Assembly: GCF_019090165.1 (NCBI RefSeq)
Contig: NZ_JAHRIB010000038.1
Span: forward strand, 1-62,782
Length of the DNA stretch: 62,782 nt
From: Streptomyces sp. BV286
GTDB taxonomy: Bacteria > Actinomycetota > Actinomycetes > Streptomycetales > Streptomycetaceae
Direction of reading: 5' to 3'
Part shown: piece after piece, positions 19,715 through 28,375 of the stretch
Layout: every line of letters starts with the position of its first letter
How positions within the stretch are numbered: the stretch's first letter is position 1
The notes under the pieces: model-generated
What the model was told of the DNA's origin: nothing
Seen by the model: only the letters and a program-made list of their open reading frames with translations
The model's database searches: none
Made by a program: the position numbers and the translations under genes

Positions 19715-19770
19715 GTTCGCTCCTCGGAGCGAACGCTTGAAGGGCCGGGCACTTCTGTGCCCGGCCTTTC
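19715..19770 (+). terminator. Double-hairpin terminator after secA
   Basis: The first hairpin pairs GTTCGCTCC (19715-19723) with GGAGCGAAC (19726-19734). The second pairs GGCCGGGCAC (19743-19752) with GTGCCCGGCC (19757-19766) around TTCT and is followed by TTTC. The second is a textbook intrinsic terminator and may also serve the convergent minus-strand gene. Confidence 0.88.
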
Positions 19771-19880
19771 GCGTGGGGCCCGCCCGCGCCCTGTCGCCGC
19801 CCGCACGCGGGGGCTCCCGGCCCGGCTCCGGAATGCGCGGGCTGTGGTCCGGGGGAATGCGCGGGCAGAAAGCGGCGACG

Positions 19881-19930
19881 TCGTCGGCTGCGGGCCGGTG
19901 AGGGCTTGGCGCGCGGTTCCCCGCGCCTCT
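19881..19930 (+). repeat. Dispersed Streptomyces intergenic repeat, copy 1
   Basis: This is one of four related elements of about 50 bases in this window. The shared pattern is TCGGCTGCGGGCCGGTG, then a GC-rich spacer, then GCGCGGTTCCCCGCGCC. This copy lies between the convergent secA and Rv3235-like genes. Confidence 0.6.
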
Positions 19931-19963
19931 GACTGCCCGCCCGCCGGAGCGGGGCGTTGGAGG

Positions 19964-20932
19964 TCAGTCCTCGTCCGGGCGGGGCATGCGGGCGCCGCCC
20001 AGCTCCACCGCCGTACAGCGCCAGCGGAGGTCCGCGCCCTGCTCCAGACGGAACGCCATGGCGCGGACCTGGTCGCCGGCGCCGATCCGGGCGAAGGCCT
20101 CGACGGCGCCCGCGCGGGGCACGTAGTAGCCGATGTCACGGACGACGGGGCGCGTGCCGCGGGTGCGGAGGGGGCCTCGTTCGGCGAGCCAGGCCAGTTC
20201 GTCGTAGGCACGGCCCGCCGTGTGCCGCAGCATGCAGTGGACCGGGCGCTGGCCGCTCAGCACTGCGACGAGGCGGTCGGCGAAGAGGTCGGTGGGACGG
20301 GGCTGCGGGGGCGGCGTCCTGGGCGGACAGTCGGCGAGGGCGGGGGAAGCCGCCGCAGGCGACGCGCTTGCGGCCGGGACGGCAGACGGCGGGCCGCCGA
20401 CCGGCGAGGTCCGGGGGACCCTGCCCGACGCGGTCCGCGAGACGACACCGCCCGGGGCGGGCCGTCCGGCGCCGCTGTCAGGTGCGGTCCGCAGGGATCC
20501 GTCACGCGGCGCGGTCCGCAGCGATCCGTCACGCGGTGCGGTCCGCAGCGAGCCGTCGTGCGGTGAAGTCCGTGGGGAGCCGTCGCCCGGTACGGTCCGC
20601 GTGCCGCCTCCGGCCGGTGTGGGCCGGGACGAGTCGCTGCCAGGTGCCCTCCGGGATGTGCCCGGGGCCGGCGGTGACGTGGTCTGCGAGCGGGTTACGG
20701 ACTGTGCTGCCGTACGGGGCGCGTACGCGGGCCCCGTGGCGCCGGAAGCGGGGCCGCTCCAGGCCGTGCCCGTCGGATCGGTGCCGTCCGGGCCCGCGGC
20801 GGAGCCGGTGCTGCTCCGGGTCGTGCCGGGTGCGCCTGTGCCCGGCGTCGAGCGCGGAGTGGTTCCGCCGGGGCGGCGGGTGTCGTGGCGGACGGGCGGC
20901 CGGGAGCCCGGGGTGCGCCTGGTCCTGGTCAT
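19964..20932 (-). CDS. Rv3235-like protein with repetitive N-terminal region
   Basis: This protein of about 322 residues has two parts. The C-terminal 110 residues match the actinobacterial Rv3235 family pattern (DLFADRLVAVLSGQRPVHCM, then YDELAWLAERGP, GYYVPRAGAVEAFARI and WRCTAVEL). The N-terminal 200 residues are low complexity, rich in Thr/Pro/Gly/Arg, and include about four copies of a nine-residue DGSLRTAPR-type unit encoded by a 27-bp tandem repeat. In other actinobacteria Rv3235-like genes sit near secA. Function is unknown. The ATG at 20932 (MTRTRRTPG) was chosen; GTG codons slightly upstream are alternatives. Confidence 0.8.
   Translation of the reverse strand: MTRTRRTPGSRPPVRHDTRRPGGTTPRSTPGTGAPGTTRSSTGSAAGPDGTDPTGTAWSGPASGATGPAYAPRTAAQSVTRSQTTSPPAPGTSRRAPGSDSSRPTPAGGGTRTVPGDGSPRTSPHDGSLRTAPRDGSLRTAPRDGSLRTAPDSGAGRPAPGGVVSRTASGRVPRTSPVGGPPSAVPAASASPAAASPALADCPPRTPPPQPRPTDLFADRLVAVLSGQRPVHCMLRHTAGRAYDELAWLAERGPLRTRGTRPVVRDIGYYVPRAGAVEAFARIGAGDQVRAMAFRLEQGADLRWRCTAVELGGARMPRPDED
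20481..20606. repeat. 27-bp tandem repeat, about 4.7 copies, inside the Rv3235-like gene
   Basis: Units start at 20481, 20508, 20535 and 20562, with a partial unit at 20589. The consensus begins GGTGCGGTCCGCAG and continues GATCCGTCACGC. The unit length is a multiple of three, so reading frame is preserved and a nine-residue peptide repeats. Copies 1-3 are nearly identical at DNA level and copy 4 has diverged. There are no spacers, so it is not a CRISPR array. Confidence 0.85.
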
Positions 20933-21302
20933 CACCTTGTTCACGACGGGGCCCCATTCGGTCGGACCGGCTGATACCGGTCGGTAACTTTCCGTTGGGG
21001 ATCTTGTACGAGGCCGGGGCGGGCAGCCGCAAGGAAGCCGAGCCCGCGTCGGGGGACCTGAAATGTTCACCTATCAGGGTGACGGGGGAGGCTGGGAGGC
21101 ATGGCGGGACCGGGGACCACCGGGTGACGGGCGGGGTCCGTGGTGGACGCGGCGGGAAGGTGGGCGCGGACTCGAAAGAGGACGCCCGCACGTATCCTGA
21201 AGACCATTCCGGGCGGCGCGAAACCTGCCCCGCCACCATCCTTCGTCCACGGGATCCGCCCGGCAGACCGACCGCGGACTCCCCTTACGAAAGCGGCCAG
21301 CC
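20933..21302. other. Divergent intergenic region without a clear gene
   Basis: These 370 bases separate the minus-strand Rv3235-like gene and the plus-strand DUF6912 gene, so they should carry both promoters. A weak candidate for the plus strand is TCGAAA (21172-21177) with TATCCT (21193-21198) at a short 15-base spacing. A 45-codon open frame from about 21063 was examined and not accepted. Nothing else stands out. Confidence 0.4.
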
Positions 21303-21818
21303 ATGCGCGTCTACGTCCCTCTGACCCTCTCCGGTCTCGCCGAGGCGTACAAGACGGGTGAGCTCGGCTCGGGGCCCTTCGACGCGTACGCCGTCACGCC
21401 CGCGTTGCGCGAGTGGTATCTCTCCGACGACATCGAGGAACTGGAGTACGCGGCGCTGAGCCGGGCCGCGCTCGCCTCCCTGCGGCTGGTCGCTCTCGAT
21501 CCCGGGGCCCCGCGCCGACGGGTCGTCGTCGCCGTCGACGTGCCGGACGGGGCCGCGGTCGCCGATCCCGACCGGGGGCTCGACCCCGCGTCGCTCGGGG
21601 AGGTGCGCGTCGGCGGCGCCGTGGCGCTCGCCAGGGCCGCGGCCGTGCACGTCGACGCGGACGACGCGGAGGCGGACGTGACGGCGGCCGCCGACGCGCT
21701 GGGCGCCGCGGACGGCGGTGACGACGACGGGCAGTTCGTCGTGGACGGCGCCGAGGACCACGAGCTGCTGTGGTTCGCCACGCAGGAGATCCCGAACCTG
21801 CTGGGGCTCGGCGGCTGA
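21303..21818 (+). CDS. DUF6912 family protein
   Basis: This is a 171-residue acidic, alanine-rich protein beginning MRVYVPLTLSGLAEAYKTGE, the typical N-terminus of an actinobacterial family (DUF6912) of unknown function. The first half looks like a compact alpha/beta domain. The second half alternates valine-rich strands (RRVVVAVDVPD) with acidic loops and ends in EDHELLWFATQEIPNLL. No catalytic motif, signal peptide or membrane segment is seen. It precedes the HAD hydrolase gene by 95 bases with a small hairpin between, so the two may be separate transcripts. No function can be assigned. Confidence 0.82.
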   Translation: MRVYVPLTLSGLAEAYKTGELGSGPFDAYAVTPALREWYLSDDIEELEYAALSRAALASLRLVALDPGAPRRRVVVAVDVPDGAAVADPDRGLDPASLGEVRVGGAVALARAAAVHVDADDAEADVTAAADALGAADGGDDDGQFVVDGAEDHELLWFATQEIPNLLGLGG

Positions 21819-21839
21819 CGCGCTCAGGGGGCGCGTTTC
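21818..21839 (+). terminator. Weak terminator-like hairpin
   Basis: ACGCGC and GCGCGT form a 6-bp stem around a seven-base loop and are followed by TTTC, directly after the DUF6912 stop. The stem is short, so it may only attenuate read-through into the HAD gene. Confidence 0.4.
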
Positions 21840-21913
21840 GCGAGGCAGGCGCACGGAGGGCGGGCTCGGGGCTCTCCGGAGGTGTTGTCGGTGGGGCCGG
21901 GTACTTTTTGGAT

Positions 21914-22579
21914 ATGGGGATGCACGGAGCGACACACATCGTCTGGGACTGGAACGGGACGCTGTTCCACGACAACACGGCAATCATCGGCGCGACCAAC
22001 GCGGCGTTCGCCGAGATGGGCATGCCGCCGATCACGCTGGAGAGGTACCGGGAGCTGTACTGCGTACCCGTACCGAAGTTCTACGAGCGGCTGACCGGGC
22101 GGCTGCCGTCGGACGAGGAGTGGGAGGCCATGGACGTGATCTTCCACCGGTACTACGCGGAGCACCGGGTGGGGTGCGGGCTCACCGACGGGGTGCCGGG
22201 ACTGCTCGCCGAGTGGGCGTCGGCCGGCCGGAGCCAGTCGATCCTGAGCATGTACGGGCACGACGAACTCGTCCCGCTGGTGCGCGGCTTCGGTATCGAG
22301 CCGCATTTCCTGCGGGTCGACGGGCGGACCGGGCCGTCCGGCGGCAGCAAGGCCGAGCACATGGTGCGCCATGTGAGAGCGCTGACGGGAGTGGAGCCTG
22401 CCCGCACGGTGGTGATCGGGGACGCGGCGGACGACGCGCTCGCGGCGCGGCACGTGGGAGCGAAGGCCGTGCTCTACACCGGCGGGTCGCACAGCCGGGC
22501 CAGTCTCGAAGGGGTCGGCGTGCCCGTGGTGGACACCCTGGAGGAAGCCGTGACGGTGGCCGAGTGGCTGGCGGCGTGA
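21914..22579 (+). CDS. HAD-superfamily hydrolase (phosphoglycolate-phosphatase-like)
   Basis: This protein of about 221 residues has HAD motif I as DWNGTL (the second Asp of the classical DxD replaced by Asn, frequent in this subgroup), motif II near SILSMYG, a conserved lysine in GGSKAEH, and motif III in VVIGDAADDALAARHVG. A helical cap domain sits between motif I and II, as in phosphoglycolate phosphatase and beta-phosphoglucomutase relatives. It is probably a cytoplasmic phosphatase with unknown substrate. Starts at 21914 and 21920 are both possible and neither has a strong ribosome site. An in-frame start inside the preceding gene (21770) was rejected. Confidence 0.85.
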   Translation: MGMHGATHIVWDWNGTLFHDNTAIIGATNAAFAEMGMPPITLERYRELYCVPVPKFYERLTGRLPSDEEWEAMDVIFHRYYAEHRVGCGLTDGVPGLLAEWASAGRSQSILSMYGHDELVPLVRGFGIEPHFLRVDGRTGPSGGSKAEHMVRHVRALTGVEPARTVVIGDAADDALAARHVGAKAVLYTGGSHSRASLEGVGVPVVDTLEEAVTVAEWLAA

Positions 22580-23264
22580 GCGGGGCCCTGGCCGGGCTCA
22601 GCACGGACCGAGCGTGAGCCCGCGCCCCCGCCGTCCCTGCATCGCCCCGACGGCGCACGGCCTCGGGCGCACGGAACCGCGCGCTTCCAGGGTGAACCGG
22701 ACGCGGAGCCTCGGGTGCGGGCCGGCGGTGGCTGGTCGCGCAGTTCCCCGCGCCCCTGGGTGGGCGGCGCCTGAGCCGTTCTCCCGGGCCGGCGGTTCGC
22801 GGCCCGTGCGCGATCACGCGGCCGGCCGTCGCGGGCAGCCGCGGATTCGGGTGCGGAGTCGTACCCTGCACAGCCTCCGCCGGAGCGAACTGTGCAGAGT
22901 GTCAAAAAGGTGACCCCTCTTTTGTACACATACGGCTCATGACGGGGCCCCCTTCGGGGGCGATAGCCTTGTCCCGTGATCAGCGCGATACGTCGCGGGG
23001 GCATCGTCGCCCCTGCCCTGCGCCCGGACCGCACGGACGACATCCGTGACCGGGCGGTCGCTGGTCTTCCCGAGCGGGCAGCCGCGGTACACGCACCGAG
23101 AGCAGCGTCACAGCCTCCGGAGCGGCCGAGAATGGCCGATAACGCCCCGCTCATCTCTCATCGCGGCATAGCGTCGGATCAGACCGGACACCCCGCGTCG
23201 CGGCGCTACGTCACTTCACGTTCTACGACGTCACGCAACGGCGCGCGACAGGAGCCAGAGGACA
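22580..23264. other. Long intergenic leader upstream of gdh
   Basis: These 685 bases contain one copy of the dispersed repeat and then GC-rich sequence. A plus-strand promoter-like pair follows: ATGACG (22939-22944) and TAGCCT (22964-22969), six bases before a GTG at 22976. An open frame from that GTG runs 116 codons and overlaps the gdh start, but its composition is not convincingly protein-like. Either a leaderless small gene or a long gdh leader is possible. No other gene is seen. Confidence 0.35.
22711..22757 (+). repeat. Dispersed Streptomyces intergenic repeat, copy 2
   Basis: The pattern is GGTGCGGGCCGGCGGTGG, then CTGGTCGCGCAGTTCCCCGC and GCCCC. It lies after the HAD gene in the leader region of gdh and matches copies at 19881, 32375 and 55707. 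Confidence 0.6.
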
Positions 23265-26200
23265 ATGCAGACCAAGCTGGACGAAGCAAAGGCCGAGCTG
23301 CTCGAAAGGGCCGCCCGGGTAGCTGAGAACAGCCCGGTCGGGGGGCACCTACCGACCGGGAAGACGGACGAGAGCACCCCGGACCGGGACACATTGCTCG
23401 CGTTCCTCCAGCGCTACTACCTGCACACCGCCCCGGAGGACCTCACCGACCGCGACCCGGTCGACGTCTTCGGAGCCGCCTTCTCCCACTACCGGCTGGC
23501 CGAGAACCGCCCGCAGGGCACGGCCAACGTGAGAGTCCACACCCCGACGGTCGAGGAGAACGGCTGGACCTCCAGCCATTCCGTCGTCGAGGTGGTGACC
23601 GACGACATGCCCTTCCTCGTCGACTCCGTGACCAACGAGCTGTCCCGGCAGGGGCGCGGGATCCACGTCGTCATCCACCCGCAGTTCGTGGTGCGGCGCG
23701 ATCTCACCGGCAGGCTCGTCGAGGTCCTCAGGACCCGGCCCACCGGCGACCTCCCGCACGACGCCTCCGTCGAGTCGTGGATCCACGTCGAGATCGACCG
23801 CGAGACCGACCGCGCCGATCTGAAGCAGATCACCGCCGACCTGCTGCGGGTCCTGTCCGACGCCCGCGAGGCCGTCGAGGACTGGGAGAAGATGCGCGAC
23901 TCGGCGCTGCGCATCGCCGAGGAACTGCCCAAGGAGCCCACCGCCGACGATCTGCGCGACCAGGAGGTGGAGGAGGCCCGCGAGCTGCTGCGCTGGCTCG
24001 CCGACGACCACTTCACCTTCCTGGGGTACCGCGAGTACGAGCTGCGCGACGACGACTCGCTGGCGGCCGTCCCCGGCACGGGGCTCGGCATCCTGCGCTC
24101 CGACCCGCAGCACGGCGGCGAGGAGAGCCACCCGGTCAGCCCGTCCTTCGAGCGGCTGCCGGCCGACGCCCGCGCGAAGGCCCGCGAGCACAGGCTCCTC
24201 GTCCTCACCAAGGCGAACAGCCGCGCCACCGTGCACCGGCCGTCCTACCTCGACTACGTCGGCGTGAAGAAGTTCGACGCCGACGGCAACGTCGTCGGGG
24301 AGCGGCGCTTCCTGGGTCTGTTCTCGTCCGCCGCGTACACCGAGTCGGTGCGCCGCGTGCCCGTCATCCGCCGCAAGGTCCAGGAGGTCCTGCGGGGCGC
24401 CGGGTTCTCGCCCAACAGCCACGACGGCCGTGACCTCCTCCAGATCCTGGAGACGTACCCGCGCGACGAGCTCTTCCAGACCCCGCCCGACGAGCTGCGG
24501 GCGATCGTCACCTCCGTGCTCTACCTCCAGGAGCGGCGGCGGCTGCGCCTCTACCTGCGCCAGGACGAGTACGGGCGCTACTACTCGGCGCTCGTCTACC
24601 TGCCGCGCGACCGCTACACCACCGGTGTGCGCCTGCGGATCATCGACATCCTCAAGGAGGAACTGGGCGGCATCAGCGTCGACTTCACCGCCTGGAACAC
24701 CGAGTCGATCCTCTCCCGGCTGCACTTCGTGGTGCGGGTCCCGCAGGGCACCGAGCTGCCGCAGCTCAGCGACACCGACAAGGAGCGCATCGAGGCGCGG
24801 CTCGTCGAGGCCGCCCGCTCCTGGGCCGACGGCTTCGCCGAGGCACTGAACGCGGAGTGCGGTGAGGAGCGCGCCGCCGAGCTGATGCGCCGGTACGGGC
24901 ACGTCATCCCCGAGGGCTACAAGGCCGACCACAACCCGCGCACCGCGGTCGCCGACCTGGTCCGTCTGGAACAGCTCGGCGACGGCAAGAACTTCGACCT
25001 CAGCCTGTACGAGCCGGTCGGCGCCGCCCCCGGGGAGCGCCGCTTCAAGATCTACCGCACCGGGGAGTCGGTCTCCCTCTCCGCCGTCCTGCCGGTCCTC
25101 ACCCGCCTGGGCGTCGAGGTCACCGACGAGCGTCCGTACGAGCTGCGCTGCTCGGACCGGGCGTCCGCGTGGATCTACGACTTCGGTCTGCGGCTGCCCA
25201 AGTCGGGCAGCGGCGCCGGCGACCACCTCGGCGACGACGGACGCGAGCGGTTCCAGGAGGCCTTCGCGGCGACCTGGACCGGGCACGCGGAGAACGACGG
25301 CTTCAACTCCCTCGTCCTGAGCGCCGGGCTGAACTGGCGGCAGGCGATGGTGCTGCGCGCGTACGCCAAGTACCTGCGCCAGGCAGGCTCGACGTTCAGC
25401 CAGGACTACATGGAGGACACCCTCCGCAGCAACGTCCACACCACCCGGCTGCTCGTCTCGCTCTTCGAGGCCCGCATGTCACCGGACCGGCAGCGGGCGG
25501 GCACGGAACTGACCGACGCCCTCCTGGAGGAACTGGAAGCCGCGCTCGACCAGGTGGCCAGCCTCGACGAGGACCGGATCCTGCGCTCCTTCCTCACCGT
25601 CATCAAGGCGACCCTGCGCACGAACTTCTTCCAGGAGGCGGGCGGCGGCGTGCCGCACGACTACGTCTCCATGAAGTTCGACCCCCAGGCCATCCCGGAC
25701 CTTCCGGCGCCGCGTCCGGCGTTCGAGATCTGGGTGTACTCGCCGCGGGTCGAGGGCGTGCACCTGCGCTTCGGCAAGGTCGCGCGCGGTGGTCTGCGCT
25801 GGTCCGACCGGCGTGAGGACTTCCGCACCGAGATCCTCGGGCTGGTCAAGGCGCAGATGGTGAAGAACACCGTCATCGTGCCCGTCGGCGCCAAGGGCGG
25901 CTTCGTCGCCAAGCAGCTGCCGGACCCGGCCGTGGACCGCGACGCCTGGATGACCGAGGGCGTGCGCAGCTACAAGACGTTCATCTCGGCGCTGCTCGAC
26001 ATCACCGACAACATGGTGGCCGGCGAGGTCGTGCCCCCCGCCGACGTCGTACGGCACGACGAGGACGACACCTATCTGGTGGTCGCCGCGGACAAGGGCA
26101 CGGCGACGTTCTCGGACATCGCCAACGGGGTCGCCGAGTCGTACAACTTCTGGCTCGGGGACGCCTTCGCCTCGGGCGGCTCGGCCGGCTACGACCACAA

Positions 26201-28196
26201 GAAGATGGGCATCACCGCCCGCGGCGCCTGGGAGTCCGTCGAGCGGCACTTCCGGGAGCTGGGCGTCGACACGCAGACCCAGGACTTCACGGTCGTGGGC
26301 GTGGGCGACATGAGCGGTGACGTGTTCGGCAACGGAATGCTGCTCTCCGAGCACATCCGCCTGGTCGCAGCCTTCGACCACCGGCACATCTTCATCGACC
26401 CGCGCCCGGACGCGGAGACGTCGTACGCCGAGCGCCGACGGCTCTTCGAGCTGCCGCGTTCCTCCTGGGCCGACTACGACAAGGAGCTGCTGTCGCAGGG
26501 CGGTGGCATCTTCCCCCGTACGGCCAAGGCCATCCAGCTCAACAGCCACATCCGCGAGGCCCTGGGCATCGAGGGGAACATCGCCAAGATGACCCCCGCC
26601 GACCTGATGCGGGCCATCCTCGCGGCACCGGTGGACCTGCTGTGGAACGGCGGCATCGGTACGTACGTGAAGGCCTCCACCGAGACGCACGCGGACGTCG
26701 GCGACAAGGCCAACGACGCCATCCGCGTGGACGGCGCGGACCTGCGGGTCAAGGTCGTCGGCGAGGGCGGCAACCTCGGCCTCACCCAGCTCGGCCGCAT
26801 CGAGTTCGCGCAGGCCGGCGGCAAGGTCAACACCGACGCCATCGACAACAGCGCGGGCGTGGACACCTCCGACCACGAGGTGAACATCAAGATCCTGCTC
26901 AACGCGGTGGTGGCGGACGGCGACATGACCGTCAAGCAGCGCAACAAGCTGCTCGCCGAGATGACCGACGAGGTCGGCTCGCTGGTCCTGCGCAACAACT
27001 ACGCGCAGAACACGGCGCTCGCCAACGCGCTGGCCCAGTCGCCGAGCATGCTCCACGCCCAGCACCGCTACCTGCGGCACCTGGTGCGCGCGGGCCACCT
27101 CGACCGGGCGCTGGAGTTCATGCCCACCGAGCGGCAGATCCGGGAGCGGCTGAGCAACGGGCACGGCCTGACCCAGCCGGAGACGGCCGTCCTCCTCGCG
27201 TACACGAAGATCACGGTCTCCGACGAGCTGCTGCACACGTCGCTGCCCGACGACGCGTACCTGCGCAGCCTGCTGCACGCGTACTTCCCGACCGCGCTGG
27301 GCCGGCAGTTCGCCGAGCAGATCGACAACCACCCGCTGCGACGCGAGATCGTCACGACCGTGCTGGTCAACGACACGGTCAACACCGGTGGTACGAGCTT
27401 CCTGCACCGCCTGCGCGAGGAGACCGGGGCGTCGCTCGAGGAGATCGTCAGGGCGCAGACCGCGGCCCGCGCGATCTTCAACTCCAGCGCCGTGTGGGAC
27501 GCGGTCGAGGCGCTGGACAACACGGTCGACGCGGGTGTCCAGACCCGGATCCGGCTGCACTCGCGCCGGCTCGTCGAGCGCGGTACGCGGTGGCTGCTCA
27601 ACAACCGGCCGCAGCCGATCCAGCTCGCCGAGACGATCGACTTCTTCCGCGACGGGGTCACGCAGGTCTGGGGCGAGCTGCCCAACCTGCTGCGGGGCGC
27701 GGACCTGGAGTGGTACCAGCAGATCTACGACGAGCTGTCCGGGGCCGGGGTGCCGGACGAGCTGGCGCAGCGGGTGGCCGGGTTCTCGTCCGCCTTCCCG
27801 ACGCTCGACATCGTCGCGGTCGGTGACCGTATGGGCAAGGAGCCGATGGATGTCGCGGAGGTCTACTACGACCTCGGTGACCGGCTGCGGATCACCCAGC
27901 TCATGGACCGGATCATCGAGCTGCCGCGGGCGGACCGCTGGCAGTCCATGGCCCGGGCGTCCATCCGGGAGGACCTCTACGCGGCGCACGCGGCGCTCAC
28001 CGCGGACGTACTGGCCGTGGGCAACGGGACGTCCACGCCCGAGCAGCGGTTCAAGGCGTGGGAGGAGCGGAACGTGGCGATCCTCGCGCGTGCGCGGACG
28101 ACGCTGGAGGAGATCCGGGGGTCCGAGTTCTTCGACCTGGCGAACCTGTCCGTGGCGATGAGGACCATGCGGACGATGCTGCGGACGCATTCGTAG
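23265..28196 (+). CDS. gdh: NAD-dependent glutamate dehydrogenase, large (L_180) type
   Basis: This 1,643-residue enzyme is of the very large NAD-GDH class first described in S. clavuligerus, which deaminates glutamate to 2-oxoglutarate. N-terminal ACT-like regulatory regions precede the catalytic core. The core includes the region around residues 840-890 with GGLRWSDRREDFRTEILGL and GAKGGFVAKQ. The NAD-binding part has VVGVGDMSGDVFGNGML and GEGGNLGLTQLGRIEF. The C-terminal helical region ends NLSVAMRTMRTML. The gene is complete and has a strong terminator after it. The ATG is preceded by GGAG at about ten bases. It probably works in glutamate catabolism. Confidence 0.96.
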   Translation: MQTKLDEAKAELLERAARVAENSPVGGHLPTGKTDESTPDRDTLLAFLQRYYLHTAPEDLTDRDPVDVFGAAFSHYRLAENRPQGTANVRVHTPTVEENGWTSSHSVVEVVTDDMPFLVDSVTNELSRQGRGIHVVIHPQFVVRRDLTGRLVEVLRTRPTGDLPHDASVESWIHVEIDRETDRADLKQITADLLRVLSDAREAVEDWEKMRDSALRIAEELPKEPTADDLRDQEVEEARELLRWLADDHFTFLGYREYELRDDDSLAAVPGTGLGILRSDPQHGGEESHPVSPSFERLPADARAKAREHRLLVLTKANSRATVHRPSYLDYVGVKKFDADGNVVGERRFLGLFSSAAYTESVRRVPVIRRKVQEVLRGAGFSPNSHDGRDLLQILETYPRDELFQTPPDELRAIVTSVLYLQERRRLRLYLRQDEYGRYYSALVYLPRDRYTTGVRLRIIDILKEELGGISVDFTAWNTESILSRLHFVVRVPQGTELPQLSDTDKERIEARLVEAARSWADGFAEALNAECGEERAAELMRRYGHVIPEGYKADHNPRTAVADLVRLEQLGDGKNFDLSLYEPVGAAPGERRFKIYRTGESVSLSAVLPVLTRLGVEVTDERPYELRCSDRASAWIYDFGLRLPKSGSGAGDHLGDDGRERFQEAFAATWTGHAENDGFNSLVLSAGLNWRQAMVLRAYAKYLRQAGSTFSQDYMEDTLRSNVHTTRLLVSLFEARMSPDRQRAGTELTDALLEELEAALDQVASLDEDRILRSFLTVIKATLRTNFFQEAGGGVPHDYVSMKFDPQAIPDLPAPRPAFEIWVYSPRVEGVHLRFGKVARGGLRWSDRREDFRTEILGLVKAQMVKNTVIVPVGAKGGFVAKQLPDPAVDRDAWMTEGVRSYKTFISALLDITDNMVAGEVVPPADVVRHDEDDTYLVVAADKGTATFSDIANGVAESYNFWLGDAFASGGSAGYDHKKMGITARGAWESVERHFRELGVDTQTQDFTVVGVGDMSGDVFGNGMLLSEHIRLVAAFDHRHIFIDPRPDAETSYAERRRLFELPRSSWADYDKELLSQGGGIFPRTAKAIQLNSHIREALGIEGNIAKMTPADLMRAILAAPVDLLWNGGIGTYVKASTETHADVGDKANDAIRVDGADLRVKVVGEGGNLGLTQLGRIEFAQAGGKVNTDAIDNSAGVDTSDHEVNIKILLNAVVADGDMTVKQRNKLLAEMTDEVGSLVLRNNYAQNTALANALAQSPSMLHAQHRYLRHLVRAGHLDRALEFMPTERQIRERLSNGHGLTQPETAVLLAYTKITVSDELLHTSLPDDAYLRSLLHAYFPTALGRQFAEQIDNHPLRREIVTTVLVNDTVNTGGTSFLHRLREETGASLEEIVRAQTAARAIFNSSAVWDAVEALDNTVDAGVQTRIRLHSRRLVERGTRWLLNNRPQPIQLAETIDFFRDGVTQVWGELPNLLRGADLEWYQQIYDELSGAGVPDELAQRVAGFSSAFPTLDIVAVGDRMGKEPMDVAEVYYDLGDRLRITQLMDRIIELPRADRWQSMARASIREDLYAAHAALTADVLAVGNGTSTPEQRFKAWEERNVAILARARTTLEEIRGSEFFDLANLSVAMRTMRTMLRTHS

Positions 28197-28213
28197 CCGA
28201 CCGCGATGTGAGG

Positions 28214-28245
28214 AGGGGCGCCCTGTGGGTCGGGGCGCCCCTTTT
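28214..28245 (+). terminator. Intrinsic terminator after gdh
   Basis: AGGGGCGCCC (28214-28223) pairs with GGGCGCCCCT (28233-28242) and is followed by TTT. It lies about 18 bases after the gdh stop. Confidence 0.9.
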
Positions 28246-28361
28246 CGTCGCCCCGACACCCTTTCGGGCGGAAAGCGCGGCAACCCGCGCAGCTCACCCG
28301 ACATCTACCTGAGTGGCCCCCAACCGGCCTACATCCCGTACAGGGTCCGACAATGGGCACT

Positions 28362-28375
28362 TAGGATAAACAGGG
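28362..28375 (+). promoter_or_regulatory. Candidate -10 element for a leaderless GT2-TagF transcript
   Basis: TAGGAT (28362-28367) matches the Streptomyces -10 pattern TAnnnT and lies seven bases before the GTG start. The expected transcription start would therefore fall on or next to the start codon. No ribosome binding site is visible upstream of the GTG, which fits a leaderless mRNA. A clear -35 was not found. Confidence 0.4.

Noticed and set aside
20481..20606. CRISPR array
   Set aside because: The 27-bp units are contiguous without spacers and preserve a reading frame.
21063..21201. A 45-codon open frame between the Rv3235-like and DUF6912 genes
   Set aside because: Gly/Arg/Trp-rich composition without family motif or ribosome site; insufficient support.
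25479..28304. A 941-codon minus-strand open frame
   Set aside because: It is antisense to gdh; no start context and no recognisable motif.
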